Shown here one piece after another: positions 30,649 to 38,983 of a DNA stretch of 64,000 nt. The position numbers and the translations under genes are program-made. Every line of letters begins with the position of its first letter. Position 1 is the stretch's first letter. This DNA comes from an uncultured Bacteroidota bacterium (GTDB lineage: Bacteria; Bacteroidota; Bacteroidia; Bacteroidales; SZUA-534): NCBI GenBank assembly GCA_946414435.1, contig CAMKOM010000005.1, forward strand, positions 62,001 through 126,000, read 5' to 3'. The notes under the pieces are model-generated. The model saw only the letters and a list, made by a program, of their open reading frames with translations, did not search any database and was not told the origin of the DNA.

Positions 30649-32432
30649 TGAAACTCTATTTTGAAGAATACACCTACACAGAAGCCGCACTGCGCAAAAA
30701 CCTTGGCAGTGAGGTCGATTTGTCACCGTCGGGCGGTGGCTACAAAATCCCCTATGTAGGCTATTATTTTAACTCGCAAATCAACGATTCGGTGTTCATT
30801 CTGCCAAAGGTTTTCATTTCGCAACAAGAGAAAGCCTTCAACCAATACAACCCCGAAGACATTATTGACATATCGCAGGACGACAATCCTTTGCGCGGCG
30901 CCAAAGATGCTAACGAAGTGGTTTTTGAACTCTCGGCGTGGCTCTATCGGGCTATAAATCATTTCCTTGAGCGCAAAAGCGAGAGCAATATCGGCAGCGA
31001 GGTGCATATCCAGAACGTTCGACCGCGAGGCGAGAAAACTTCAAAAACAGTTATCGAAATCATACTTTCGCTGTACGATTTCCACAAACGGCACCGCAAC
31101 CTGTTCACATACATTGCAATAGTCAGCGCCAGCGGAAACAACAAGGTCCATTGGACAAAAACCGTCCGCAAGGTTCAGCCAGTCTTTCAATCAAACAGCC
31201 CGTATTATCTTCAGTTTCAGAACAAAAACAAAGTGATAGACTTCGACGAGGAACTAATATCGCTGTTCTATTCCGTGCTGCACTATCTGAACCATACCTA
31301 TCACTTCAAAGTGCAAGATGTTCAAGGATATACCATTCTGAAACCTGTCCAAATCAAATCAATGATTGACAGCGGCAAAGGCACACGGATTCTGAAACGC
31401 ATACGCCGCAACTATTTCACCGACGAGTTGGTGCAACTTTGGAACCTTCTCTACGAGTTTTTCGCGAGGGCCGAAATGGTGGCGTCGGGCAAATCGTACC
31501 ACGAGAAACTGTTGGTCAGCAACTTCAATCTTATTTTCGAAGATATGATAGACCAACTCATTAGCGACAAAGATGTGCCAACGGAGTTGAAAGAACAGAA
31601 AGACGGGAAAATAGTTGACCACTTGTATAAAGCGCCGTCAATTGTTGAGCCCGACAAGCAGATATACCATATCGGCGACAGCAAGTATTACAAAGAGACA
31701 ACCGACGTGAGCGGAAAATCTATATACAAGCAGTTCACCTACGCCAAAAACGTTATCCAGCACAATATCAATCTTTTCAACGAAAAACGCTTGCCCGACA
31801 ATTTCCACTATCGCGATGAGTTGACAGAAGGCTATAACATAACCCCCAACTTTTTCATTCGTGGAGTTATCAATTTCGAAAACCCGCGCAGCCAGGAAAT
31901 ATCAATCAAGGAAGATGAAGCCGTTATGCCAATGAATACCCACTTCCTTAACCGCTTATTTGACCGCGACACCCTGTTCCTGCAATCCTACGACATTAAT
32001 TTTATGTTTGTGGTGGCCGCCTACGTAAGCAATTCCGACGATACAGGCTTGAAGAACCACTTGCGCAATAGATTCCGCCGCGATTTCATTAGTTTTTTAA
32101 GTGATAAGTTCAATTTCTACAAACTCACACCGCGCAATGGTGATTTGGAAGGTGCCGTCGAGCGCAATTTCAAAAAACTAATTGGCAAAATCTACAAACC
32201 AACTGATGCAGATTACCTAATTCTAGCATTAGACAAAAAGAGCGAAGAAGAGAATGAAAAAATAACCCCCATAATCAATGCTGATTTTGAAATCGAAGAT
32301 TATCAATTAGATAAAACAACAGCCAAAGTTAGGCATATTTCCTATAGCCACCCAGAAGAACCTTTGCGCAAAGCCGCGGAACCTGAGGTCGCATACGGCA
32401 AAAATACGCAGTTGAAGTTGAAATTGTATTAA
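30648..32432 (+). CDS. LlaJI-family (McrC-like) restriction endonuclease subunit
   Basis: A 594-residue protein, the nuclease partner of the McrB-like subunit. The N-terminal half (EEYTYTEAALRKNL ... WLYRAINHFLERK) is the LlaJI-type region. A PD-(D/E)XK-like core lies near residues 280-350 (LLVSNFNLIFEDMIDQLI, then IYHIGDSKYYKE with the D-x-K signature). LlaJI couples a C5 methyltransferase to a GTP-dependent two-subunit nuclease, the same gene order as here. The last ~80 codons become more AT-rich. It overlaps the upstream gene by one base. Confidence 0.75.
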   Translation: MKLYFEEYTYTEAALRKNLGSEVDLSPSGGGYKIPYVGYYFNSQINDSVFILPKVFISQQEKAFNQYNPEDIIDISQDDNPLRGAKDANEVVFELSAWLYRAINHFLERKSESNIGSEVHIQNVRPRGEKTSKTVIEIILSLYDFHKRHRNLFTYIAIVSASGNNKVHWTKTVRKVQPVFQSNSPYYLQFQNKNKVIDFDEELISLFYSVLHYLNHTYHFKVQDVQGYTILKPVQIKSMIDSGKGTRILKRIRRNYFTDELVQLWNLLYEFFARAEMVASGKSYHEKLLVSNFNLIFEDMIDQLISDKDVPTELKEQKDGKIVDHLYKAPSIVEPDKQIYHIGDSKYYKETTDVSGKSIYKQFTYAKNVIQHNINLFNEKRLPDNFHYRDELTEGYNITPNFFIRGVINFENPRSQEISIKEDEAVMPMNTHFLNRLFDRDTLFLQSYDINFMFVVAAYVSNSDDTGLKNHLRNRFRRDFISFLSDKFNFYKLTPRNGDLEGAVERNFKKLIGKIYKPTDADYLILALDKKSEEENEKITPIINADFEIEDYQLDKTTAKVRHISYSHPEEPLRKAAEPEVAYGKNTQLKLKLY

Positions 32433-32454
32433 ACCGCCACTTCCGTCCAGTTAA

Positions 32455-32470
32455 GCGACCTTTAGGTCGC
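32455..32470. repeat. Short perfect palindrome after the restriction system
   Basis: GCGACCT-TT-AGGTCGC, a 7-bp-arm hairpin 23 bases after the nuclease stop; terminator without a strong T run, or a REP-type element. The rest of 32433-32620 shows nothing else I can support. Confidence 0.45.
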
Positions 32471-32621
32471 CCAATTTTTCCCAAGCCTTTCAACTTTCAG
32501 GTTGCCCTTTCCGTGAGTTTCGCGTGTTCCGTTGTTAACTAAAAATCAGTGTTGTCTCGTGTCGTCAGTGCGAAACCTTTCATTTTCAGCCAATTTTTAA
32601 CCCATTAATAAATTTTTTAGA

Positions 32622-32675
32622 TATATCGCTTGCGATATAAAATAATTCCACTACTTTTGTGTCGCGAACGATATA
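32622..32675 (+). promoter_or_regulatory. OhrR/MarR-type operators around a promoter
   Basis: Operator 1, TATATCGC-TT-GCGATATA (32622-32639), is a perfect 8+2+8 palindrome. Operator 2, TGTGTCGC-GA-ACGATATA (32658-32675), has the same length and spacing with mismatches. Between and overlapping them is the -7 element TACTTTTG (32652-32659). Two sites bracketing the start of a peroxidase-OhrR operon point to autorepression relieved by peroxide. Confidence 0.7.
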
Positions 32676-32700
32676 AATAACGGTTTATAGATTCAAAACG

Positions 32701-33348
32701 ATGAAAAAGAACAAATCAACACTGAACGCAATAAATAAAAGTATAACAAGTGCGGTGGTCTGCCTTGCGTTGGCACTGACGGCCTGCACGCAAAACAACA
32801 ACAAAATGGCTACAATTTACGATTTCAAAGCCCTGAACAACAAGGGCGCCGAGGTGGACCTTGCGCAGTACAAGGACCAAGTGCTAATGATTGTCAACAC
32901 CGCTTCAAAGTGCGGATTCACGCCGCAGTACGACGGCTTGGAGGCTCTCTATCAGAAATATAAAGACCAAGGGCTGGTCATTCTGGGCTTCCCTTGCGAC
33001 CAATTCGCCCACCAAGAGCCTGGCACCGACGAGGAGATTGCCGAGTTCTGCCGCCTGAACCACGGCGTAACCTTCCCGCTGATGAAAAAGATTGACGTCA
33101 ACGGCAGCAATGCGAGCCCCGTCTTCGAGTATCTGAAAAGCCAAGCCCCGACCGAGGAGTACAAAGGCTTGAAAGCCAAGGCGACGCACACAATGCTGAA
33201 AAAAATCAGCAACTCGGCTGTTAACGATGGCGACATTCTGTGGAACTTCACCAAGTTTGTTATCAGCCGCGACGGCAAGACCGTGAAGCGTTACGCGCCC
33301 ACCACAACGCCCGAGGAGATTGAAGTCGACCTTAAAACCCTGCTGTGA
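32701..33348 (+). CDS. Glutathione peroxidase-family lipoprotein
   Basis: A 215-residue peroxidase. A lipoprotein signal (ALALTAC, Cys about 29) is followed by a GPx domain from about residue 38: peroxidatic NTASKCGFTPQY (Cys in the Sec/Cys site), LGFPCDQFAHQEPG with the active-site Gln, and WNFTKF with the active-site Trp. Such Cys-type enzymes usually reduce lipid or organic peroxides with thioredoxin. The lipoprotein form would act in the periplasm or at the outer membrane. It overlaps the ohrR-like gene by one base (TGATG). Confidence 0.9.
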   Translation: MKKNKSTLNAINKSITSAVVCLALALTACTQNNNKMATIYDFKALNNKGAEVDLAQYKDQVLMIVNTASKCGFTPQYDGLEALYQKYKDQGLVILGFPCDQFAHQEPGTDEEIAEFCRLNHGVTFPLMKKIDVNGSNASPVFEYLKSQAPTEEYKGLKAKATHTMLKKISNSAVNDGDILWNFTKFVISRDGKTVKRYAPTTTPEEIEVDLKTLL

Positions 33349-33803
33349 TGAAAGAAGAGTTTCGGCTCGATAACCAATTGTGTTTCAGGCTCTACACCGC
33401 GTCGCGGCTACTCACGCAGGCCTACAATCCGCTGCTCTCGGCCCACGGGCTCACCTATCCGCAGTATCTGGTTCTGCTGATTTTGTGGGAAAACGACGCA
33501 CAGCCCGTCAACGACATTGCCAAACGGCTCTGCCTTGAGACCAACACCGTGACGCCGCTCGTGCAGCGAATGGAGAAGCAAGGCATTGTCACCCGCGCGA
33601 AAGGGACAAACGACGCTCGGCAAATAATTGTCAGTCTGACAGATAAAGGGCAGCAACTGCAAACCGCCCTGACCGACGTGCCCTTTGCCGTCGGTGGCGC
33701 CATTGCCTGCAAAAGCCTGACGCCCGAAACCGTGCCCGCTCTGTTCCAAACGCTCGACGATATGATTGCGCAACTCAAAAAGAACCTGAAGCGCGACACG
33801 TAA
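33348..33803 (+). CDS. ohrR: MarR-family organic peroxide sensor (OhrR-like)
   Basis: A 151-residue winged-helix repressor. The N-terminal LDNQLCFRLYTASRLLTQAY carries the Cys found as the peroxide-sensing residue in OhrR, and the DNA-binding part includes LETNTVTPLVQRMEKQGIVT and the wing KGTNDARQIIVSLT. The chosen ATG overlaps the peroxidase stop. It most likely represses its own operon through the paired operators at 32622-32675. The usual Ohr protein is absent here and replaced by a glutathione peroxidase. Confidence 0.85.
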   Translation: MKEEFRLDNQLCFRLYTASRLLTQAYNPLLSAHGLTYPQYLVLLILWENDAQPVNDIAKRLCLETNTVTPLVQRMEKQGIVTRAKGTNDARQIIVSLTDKGQQLQTALTDVPFAVGGAIACKSLTPETVPALFQTLDDMIAQLKKNLKRDT

Positions 33804-33880
33804 CCATTGGTTGATACTTTTCAAAGATATGTATCTATAACAAAATGAACATTTTATATTGACAAACAAATTTTACGGAA

Positions 33881-34444
33881 ATGAAAAGTTTTAAATCGAA
33901 CGCGTGGCTGCTGCCACAACCTGTGCTGATTATCGGCACGTATGACAAGAACGGCAAACCGAACGCAATGAACGCCGCTTGGGGCGGACAATGGGACGCG
34001 CACGAAATCGCCATTTCGCTCGGTTCGCACCAAACCACTGACAATCTGGACGTTAATCCTGAGTTTACGGTTGCTTTCGCCACCGCGGCCACTATGGTTG
34101 CCGCCGACTATGTGGGCATTGTGAGCGGCCGCAACACACCCGACAAAATGGCACGAACGGGCTGGACTATCGCGAAAGCGCCCAACGTGAACGCACCTGT
34201 GTTCGGCGAGTTCCCAATGACGCTTGAGTGCCGCGTGAAGCAGACGATTGGCAAAGATGCAAGCGGCTGCAACCTGGTGGCCGAAATTGTCAACATTCTG
34301 TGCGACGAGAAGTACCTGGCCGCCGACGGCAAACCCGACGTCGAGAAAATGGGCATTATCACCTTCGACCCTGTGCACCACACATATATCGAACTCGGAA
34401 AGAGTGTCGGCAACGCCTTCGCCGACGGCCAAAAACTGAAATAA
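33881..34444 (+). CDS. Flavin reductase-like FMN-binding protein
   Basis: A 187-residue protein of the flavin reductase-like split-barrel family: PVLIIGTYDKNGKPNAMNAA at the N-terminus, then SLGSHQTTDNL...FTVAFA and DYVGIVSGRNTPDKM. It probably binds FMN and reduces flavin or a small oxidant. Its location after a peroxidase-OhrR pair suggests an oxidative-stress role, but the 77-base gap allows a separate promoter. Confidence 0.85.
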   Translation: MKSFKSNAWLLPQPVLIIGTYDKNGKPNAMNAAWGGQWDAHEIAISLGSHQTTDNLDVNPEFTVAFATAATMVAADYVGIVSGRNTPDKMARTGWTIAKAPNVNAPVFGEFPMTLECRVKQTIGKDASGCNLVAEIVNILCDEKYLAADGKPDVEKMGIITFDPVHHTYIELGKSVGNAFADGQKLK

Positions 34445-34473
34445 GCCGCACCGAACAGTCGGCTCGGCTTTAT

Positions 34474-34506
34474 AATCCGTCCCTGCACAAGGGGCGGATT
34501 TTTTTG
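34474..34506 (+). terminator. Terminator (twin of 37124)
   Basis: AATCCGTCCC-tgcacaa-GGGGCGGATT followed by T6. The same core sequence ends the arabinofuranosidase gene at 37124-37155. Confidence 0.9.
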
Positions 34507-34635
34507 TTGCCGTGGCTTGCCGAGTGTTCTTTCGGACGCACTTTGCAATGTGCGCGACTCTTTTTTGCCCAAAACACAGCCGAATATTAAAAGTATTTTT
34601 TACTTTTACACCATAATCACAATAAACCACTGAGT

Positions 34636-37092
34636 ATGAACAGAAAACTGAGGGTGGCTCAGCCGCTCAAAAACATTCTTCTTGCCGCTGGGTGCGCCGC
34701 TATTGCCGTATCCGCGCAAGCGCAAGTAATTATCGATATCGACGCTCAGCAGCGCGGGCCAAAGGTGAGCCCGATGCTCTACGGCATTTTCTACGAAGAT
34801 ATCAACCACGCTGCCGACGGCGGGCTGTATGCCGAACTGATACGCAACCGCTCGTTTGAGGACGGGCCGCAATATGGCGCGCCTGCCGATATGCAAGGCT
34901 GGACAACCAAGGCGGCACCAACGTCGCGAATCACGGCGCAACTCATTCAGAACACCAAGAAAACGCCGCTGCTCAACAACGTGCAGCACAACGCCTTGCA
35001 ACTGACCGTCGAGGCTAGCGCGCAAAACCCTGCCTGCCTTGTGAATGAAGGTTTCTGGGGTATCAACGCTGTGCAGGGACGCAGTTATCGGCTGTCGTTT
35101 TGGGCAAAAACGCTGAAATACCAAGGCTCGCTGAAGGCCGTGCTCTGCTCGAAGGACGGCTCGCAGATTTACGCCGAAAGCGCCATTGCCGGGTTTCCCG
35201 CCAAGGCGAAAGGCTGGACCAAATATGAGGCCACGTTCACCGCGAGCGACAACGATTCGCAGGCGCAGTTCGCCCTTGTGTTCGACGGCTCGGGCGTGGT
35301 GCAGATTGATGTGGTGAGCCTGTTTCCGCCCACGTTCAAGAACCGCGAGAACGGTATGCGCCCCGACCTGGCCAATATGCTGTGGCAGATGCACCCGAAG
35401 TTTATGCGGTTTCCTGGCGGATGCTTTGTTGAGGGCCAGGACAGCCCCGACAATGCCTTCCGATGGGAACGCACCATTGGTCCGATTGAGGAACGCGAAG
35501 GGCACTGGAATGTGAACTGGGGCTACCGCACCACCGACGGACTGGGCTATCACGAATATCTGCAACTGGCCGAAGACCTTGGCGCAAAGCCGCTGTTTGT
35601 CGTCAACGTGGGAATATGGCACGGCGGCCAAACACCATTCGACAGTATCCAGCCTTGGATTGACGAGTGTATGAACGCGCTCGAATACGCCAACGGCCCC
35701 GTGACGTCGAAATATGGCGCCATTCGTGCCAAAAACGGCCACCCAGAGCCCTTCGGCATTGAATATCTTGAAGTTGGCAACGAGAACAACCAGCCAGTCC
35801 AGAGCCAGCAGAGCGACCACTATTACGAGCGCTATGAGCAGTTCTACAAAGCCGTCAAGGCCAAATATCCCGAAATGAAAATCATTGGCAACGTGGTGGC
35901 CTGGGGCGACGACAACCCGAAATGGAACTCGACGCTGCCCGTTGACCTGCTCGACGAGCACTACTACCGCTCGCCCGACTGGTTTGCCGCCGCTTTCAGC
36001 AAATATGACGCCTACGACCGCCGTGGCCCGAAAATCTATGTTGGCGAGTATGCCGTGACAAACGGCTATGGCGTGCTCGGCAATATGAACGCCGCATTGG
36101 GCGAGGCCGTCTATATGATGGGAATGGAAAACAACTCTGACATTGTGGAACTGGCTTCGTATGCGCCAATCTTCGTCAACGAGAACGATGCCCGCTGGCG
36201 CCCCGATATGATACGCTTCAGCAGCAGCCGAGTTATGGGCACGCCAAGTTACTACGTGCAGCAACTGATGCCCGCCAACCTGGGCACGCAGGTGGTGAAA
36301 GTCGGCCAGAGCAATCCTTACAAGCAAAGCCTTAAACCGCTGACACCCAAGCAGAACCGAGTGGGATTCGGAACTTGGAACACCCGCGCCACGTTTGAGA
36401 CCACAAAAGATGTTGAATTCGTCTATGGCGACTGGCAGAAAGATGGCGGCACCGTGCGTCAGACGGGCGGCAAGGACGCCACGCTCTGCATTGAGAAGGA
36501 AATCATTGACAGCGACCATTACACCTGCAAATTCCGCGCTCGCAAAGACGAGGGTGCCGAGGGATTCATTATCATATTCAATTATGTTGACGACAAAAAC
36601 TACTGCTGGGTAAATTTTGGCGGGTGGACCAACACGCAGCACGCCATTGAGCAGATTAGCAACGGCGGCAAACTGCTGACCGCAGGCAAACGCGGCCACG
36701 TAGAGCAAGGCCGCTGGTACGACGTTACGCTGCAAGTTGCTGGCGACAGCGTCAAGGCTTGGCTCGACGGCGAGATGGTCTTCGACACCGTGCTGAAACA
36801 CGATGAAACGAAGGGCATATTCAGCAGCGCCACCATTGACGAGGCCACAGGCGAACTGATAGTCAAGGTGGCCAACACCAGCGATGTGGCCACAACCGCC
36901 AGTCTGAACCTTAAGAATCTCAAACCGCAGAGCGCCCGCGTGGTGCGTCTGGCCGCAAGCGACGGCACCGACGAGAACACTCTCGACACCCCCACCAACA
37001 TTCACCCCGTCGAGCAACTGCTCTCACCCGTCGGCGACAGCGTGCTACTCGATGTGCCGCCATACTCGCTGAATATTGTCAGAATAAAATAG
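34636..37092 (+). CDS. GH51 alpha-L-arabinofuranosidase
   Basis: An 818-residue secreted glycoside hydrolase that removes arabinofuranose side chains from plant arabinoxylan or arabinan. Signal peptide about 1-30; an N-terminal strand (GPKVSPMLYGIFYEDINHAA) is followed by an inserted carbohydrate-binding-like domain (about 80-235). The TIM barrel has the acid/base Glu383 (YLEVGNENN) and nucleophile Glu471 (IYVGEYAV). A further beta-sandwich, LamG/DUF1080-like, occupies about 575-720, before the C-terminal beta domain. No sorting domain, so probably periplasmic. A long antisense frame opposite it is a shadow. Confidence 0.92.
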   Translation: MNRKLRVAQPLKNILLAAGCAAIAVSAQAQVIIDIDAQQRGPKVSPMLYGIFYEDINHAADGGLYAELIRNRSFEDGPQYGAPADMQGWTTKAAPTSRITAQLIQNTKKTPLLNNVQHNALQLTVEASAQNPACLVNEGFWGINAVQGRSYRLSFWAKTLKYQGSLKAVLCSKDGSQIYAESAIAGFPAKAKGWTKYEATFTASDNDSQAQFALVFDGSGVVQIDVVSLFPPTFKNRENGMRPDLANMLWQMHPKFMRFPGGCFVEGQDSPDNAFRWERTIGPIEEREGHWNVNWGYRTTDGLGYHEYLQLAEDLGAKPLFVVNVGIWHGGQTPFDSIQPWIDECMNALEYANGPVTSKYGAIRAKNGHPEPFGIEYLEVGNENNQPVQSQQSDHYYERYEQFYKAVKAKYPEMKIIGNVVAWGDDNPKWNSTLPVDLLDEHYYRSPDWFAAAFSKYDAYDRRGPKIYVGEYAVTNGYGVLGNMNAALGEAVYMMGMENNSDIVELASYAPIFVNENDARWRPDMIRFSSSRVMGTPSYYVQQLMPANLGTQVVKVGQSNPYKQSLKPLTPKQNRVGFGTWNTRATFETTKDVEFVYGDWQKDGGTVRQTGGKDATLCIEKEIIDSDHYTCKFRARKDEGAEGFIIIFNYVDDKNYCWVNFGGWTNTQHAIEQISNGGKLLTAGKRGHVEQGRWYDVTLQVAGDSVKAWLDGEMVFDTVLKHDETKGIFSSATIDEATGELIVKVANTSDVATTASLNLKNLKPQSARVVRLAASDGTDENTLDTPTNIHPVEQLLSPVGDSVLLDVPPYSLNIVRIK

Positions 37093-37123
37093 GCAGAGAA
37101 ATCGAAATTCCGCCGACAACGCT

Positions 37124-37155
37124 AATCCGTCCCTGCACAAGGGGCGGATTTTTTG
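37124..37155 (+). terminator. Terminator (twin of 34474)
   Basis: The same AATCCGTCCC/GGGGCGGATT stem and CTGCACAA loop region followed by T6, 32 bases after the arabinofuranosidase stop. Confidence 0.9.
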
Positions 37156-37205
37156 TTGCAGCAGCCGCTCAATGGCCCGCCACCTGACGTTTTACTTTTA
37201 ATATT

Positions 37206-37239
37206 GGACAAATCATATAGTCAACTATATGTTTTGTCC
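37206..37239. promoter_or_regulatory. Long near-perfect palindrome in gene-free gap
   Basis: GGACAAA-t-CATATAGT, a two-base centre CA, then ACTATATG-t-TTTGTCC: 15 of 16 arm positions pair. It lies in the gap 37093-37461, which holds no gene. The length and A/T core suggest a dimeric protein binding site or a recombination or cruciform site; no adjacent regulator gene explains it. Confidence 0.5.
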
Positions 37240-37461
37240 GATTGGTAGTTATTTTGTTTGTTTACTGCAAGATACAAAGCGTAATTTGTATTAAAAACAA
37301 CAAATCAACCTATCGTATAGAGAAAAATGCTTGCAAAATCGAACAAAGGTGTGCGTTTTTAGATAGGATTAATGGTTGGTAACGCCATCGGAAACAAACC
37401 ACACGGAAATCTGCGGAAAAACTTCTGGCGTACACTGCCCCCCCATACAATAATATAATGC

Positions 37462-38055
37462 CTACGAGTTTTCTTCTCGCCGTTGAATCTCGTCGCGGAT
37501 GTGCGAGGCCTCTTCGTAGTCCTCGTTCGAGATTGACTTATCAAGCAACGCTTTCAGTTCCTTGATGCTCAATTTGTCGTACTTGTCAGTAGCCGATTCA
37601 GCGGGTTGCGGTTCTTTTTTCGCGGGTTCGGCAGGCTCGTCACCCACGTTGAAGACAATTCCGGCTTTCTCAATAATCTGCTCGGTGGTGTAGATGGGAC
37701 AGTTGCAGCGGATGGCCAGCGCCACGGCGTCCGATGTGCGGGCGTCGATTTTGATGTACGAGCCATTGGTCATACAAACCAGTTCCGAGTAGAAAATGCC
37801 CTCTTCAAGATGGTAGATGTTGACCTCGGTGATGGTTATGCCGAACGATTTTGCAAAATTGACAAACAAATCGTGGGTGAGCGGGCGCGGCGGATGCAGC
37901 CGTTCCAAACCGATGGCTATGGCCTGCGCCTCGAACCCGCCAATCACAATCGGGATGCGGCGGTTGCCGTTCTCTTCCGACAAGATAAGCGCGTAGGCAC
38001 CCGACTGGGTTTGGCTGCACGACAGCCCCAAAACTTTGAGTTTCACCTTCGACAT
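37462..38055 (-). CDS. Bifunctional nuclease family protein (DUF151) with UvrB/C-like tail
   Basis: A 197-residue protein; I start at MSKVKLKVLG (38055), because 32 upstream codons have no family match. Residues 5-130 are the bifunctional nuclease (BFN/DUF151) domain (GLSCSQTQSGAYALIL ... IPIVIGGFEAQAIAI ... DARTSDAVALAIR). After an Ala/Pro/Glu linker, residues 160-195 form a UVR motif (LKALLDKSISNEDYEEASHI). This domain pairing is common in Bacteroidota. Role in nucleic-acid metabolism is inferred from the family. Confidence 0.88.
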   Translation of the reverse strand: MSKVKLKVLGLSCSQTQSGAYALILSEENGNRRIPIVIGGFEAQAIAIGLERLHPPRPLTHDLFVNFAKSFGITITEVNIYHLEEGIFYSELVCMTNGSYIKIDARTSDAVALAIRCNCPIYTTEQIIEKAGIVFNVGDEPAEPAKKEPQPAESATDKYDKLSIKELKALLDKSISNEDYEEASHIRDEIQRREENS

Positions 38056-38256
38056 TGTCTCTTTATCAATTATTGAGCAGACATCAATCTGTTGAGCAAA
38101 TATAAAAATATATAGTACCACCAACCCACCCGACGGCAATAAATCTGGCAAAGAATTTTATTAACCGCACATCTTATTGATAATTAACACAATTAGCCCA
38201 ACAAAAAAGACGTCAAAAAAAATGTGTTGAGAAAATCAGAATTAACGTTTCAAATG

Positions 38257-38287
38257 TTTGCAAGTTGAAAAATACTTTCTACTTTTG
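38257..38287 (+). promoter_or_regulatory. Promoter of rplU-rpmA
   Basis: TTTG (38257-38260), 19 bases, TACTTTTG (38280-38287): a textbook Bacteroidota -33/-7 pair, 36 bases before rplU. Confidence 0.8.
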
Positions 38288-38323
38288 CCGTCCAAAAGTT
38301 ATGAAAATATAACACATAAAAGT

Positions 38324-38635
38324 ATGTACGCAATAGTTGAAATTAACGGTCAGCAATTCAAAGTAGAGAAGGACTCGAAGATTTTTGTTCACCGTTTGGA
38401 AGCAGAGGATGGCGCAGTTGTCGATTTCGACAAAGTTTTGTTGGTAGACAACGATGGCGACATCAAAGTAGGAACGCCGGTTGTTGACGGCGCAAAAGTG
38501 TCGGCTAAGGTGCTGACTCAAGTTAAGGGTGACAAAGTGATGGTGTTCAAGAAGAAACGCCGCAAAGGCTATCAGAAAATGAACGGCCACCGTCAGCAGT
38601 TCACTCAAATTCAAATTGAAAACATTAAAGCTTAA
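38324..38635 (+). CDS. rplU: 50S ribosomal protein L21
   Basis: A 103-residue L21 starting [20 protein letters not shown], with the typical C-terminus [20 protein letters not shown]. The ATG at 38324 is used because the upstream extension runs through the promoter. It is followed after 6 bases by rpmA, the universal L21-L27 pair. Confidence 0.97.
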   Translation: MYAIVEINGQQFKVEKDSKIFVHRLEAEDGAVVDFDKVLLVDNDGDIKVGTPVVDGAKVSAKVLTQVKGDKVMVFKKKRRKGYQKMNGHRQQFTQIQIENIKA

Positions 38636-38641
38636 TACACT

Positions 38642-38902
38642 ATGGCACATAAGAAAGGCGTCGGCAGTTCAAAGAACGGCCGTGAATCAGCAAGTAAGAG
38701 ATTGGGCGTGAAGATTTTCGGCGGCCAGGCTGCCGTTGCAGGCAACATCATCGTTCGCCAGAGAGGCACACAGCATCACCCGGGCAACAACGTAGGTTTG
38801 GGCAAAGACCACACTTTGTTCGCACTTGTTGACGGCACAGTTTCTTTCGTAAAGAAACGCGACAACAAATCGTACGTATCGGTTATCCCGGCCGAGGCAT
38901 AG
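38642..38902 (+). CDS. rpmA: 50S ribosomal protein L27
   Basis: An 86-residue L27: [20 protein letters not shown], then [21 protein letters not shown]. The N-terminus begins directly at the mature MAHKKG, without the N-terminal pre-sequence seen in some Firmicutes. It is co-transcribed with rplU. Confidence 0.97.
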   Translation: MAHKKGVGSSKNGRESASKRLGVKIFGGQAAVAGNIIVRQRGTQHHPGNNVGLGKDHTLFALVDGTVSFVKKRDNKSYVSVIPAEA

Positions 38903-38923
38903 ATTTTTATCAACAAAGATAAG

Positions 38924-38963
38924 AAAGAGGCTGACCGTCAACGCGATGGCATCCTCTTTTTTG
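38924..38963 (+). terminator. Terminator after rpmA
   Basis: AAAGAGG (38924-38930) pairs with CCTCTTT (38953-38959), with an inner imperfect stem, and a T run follows. Confidence 0.65.
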
Positions 38964-38983
38964 TTTTATAACAATACAACGTT

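Noticed and set aside
34606..37017. An 803-codon open frame on the minus strand opposite the arabinofuranosidase
   Set aside because: The plus strand encodes an unmistakable GH51 enzyme with catalytic residues. The antisense frame has a low-complexity Val/Ala/His composition and no recognisable domain, as expected from codon-bias shadows.
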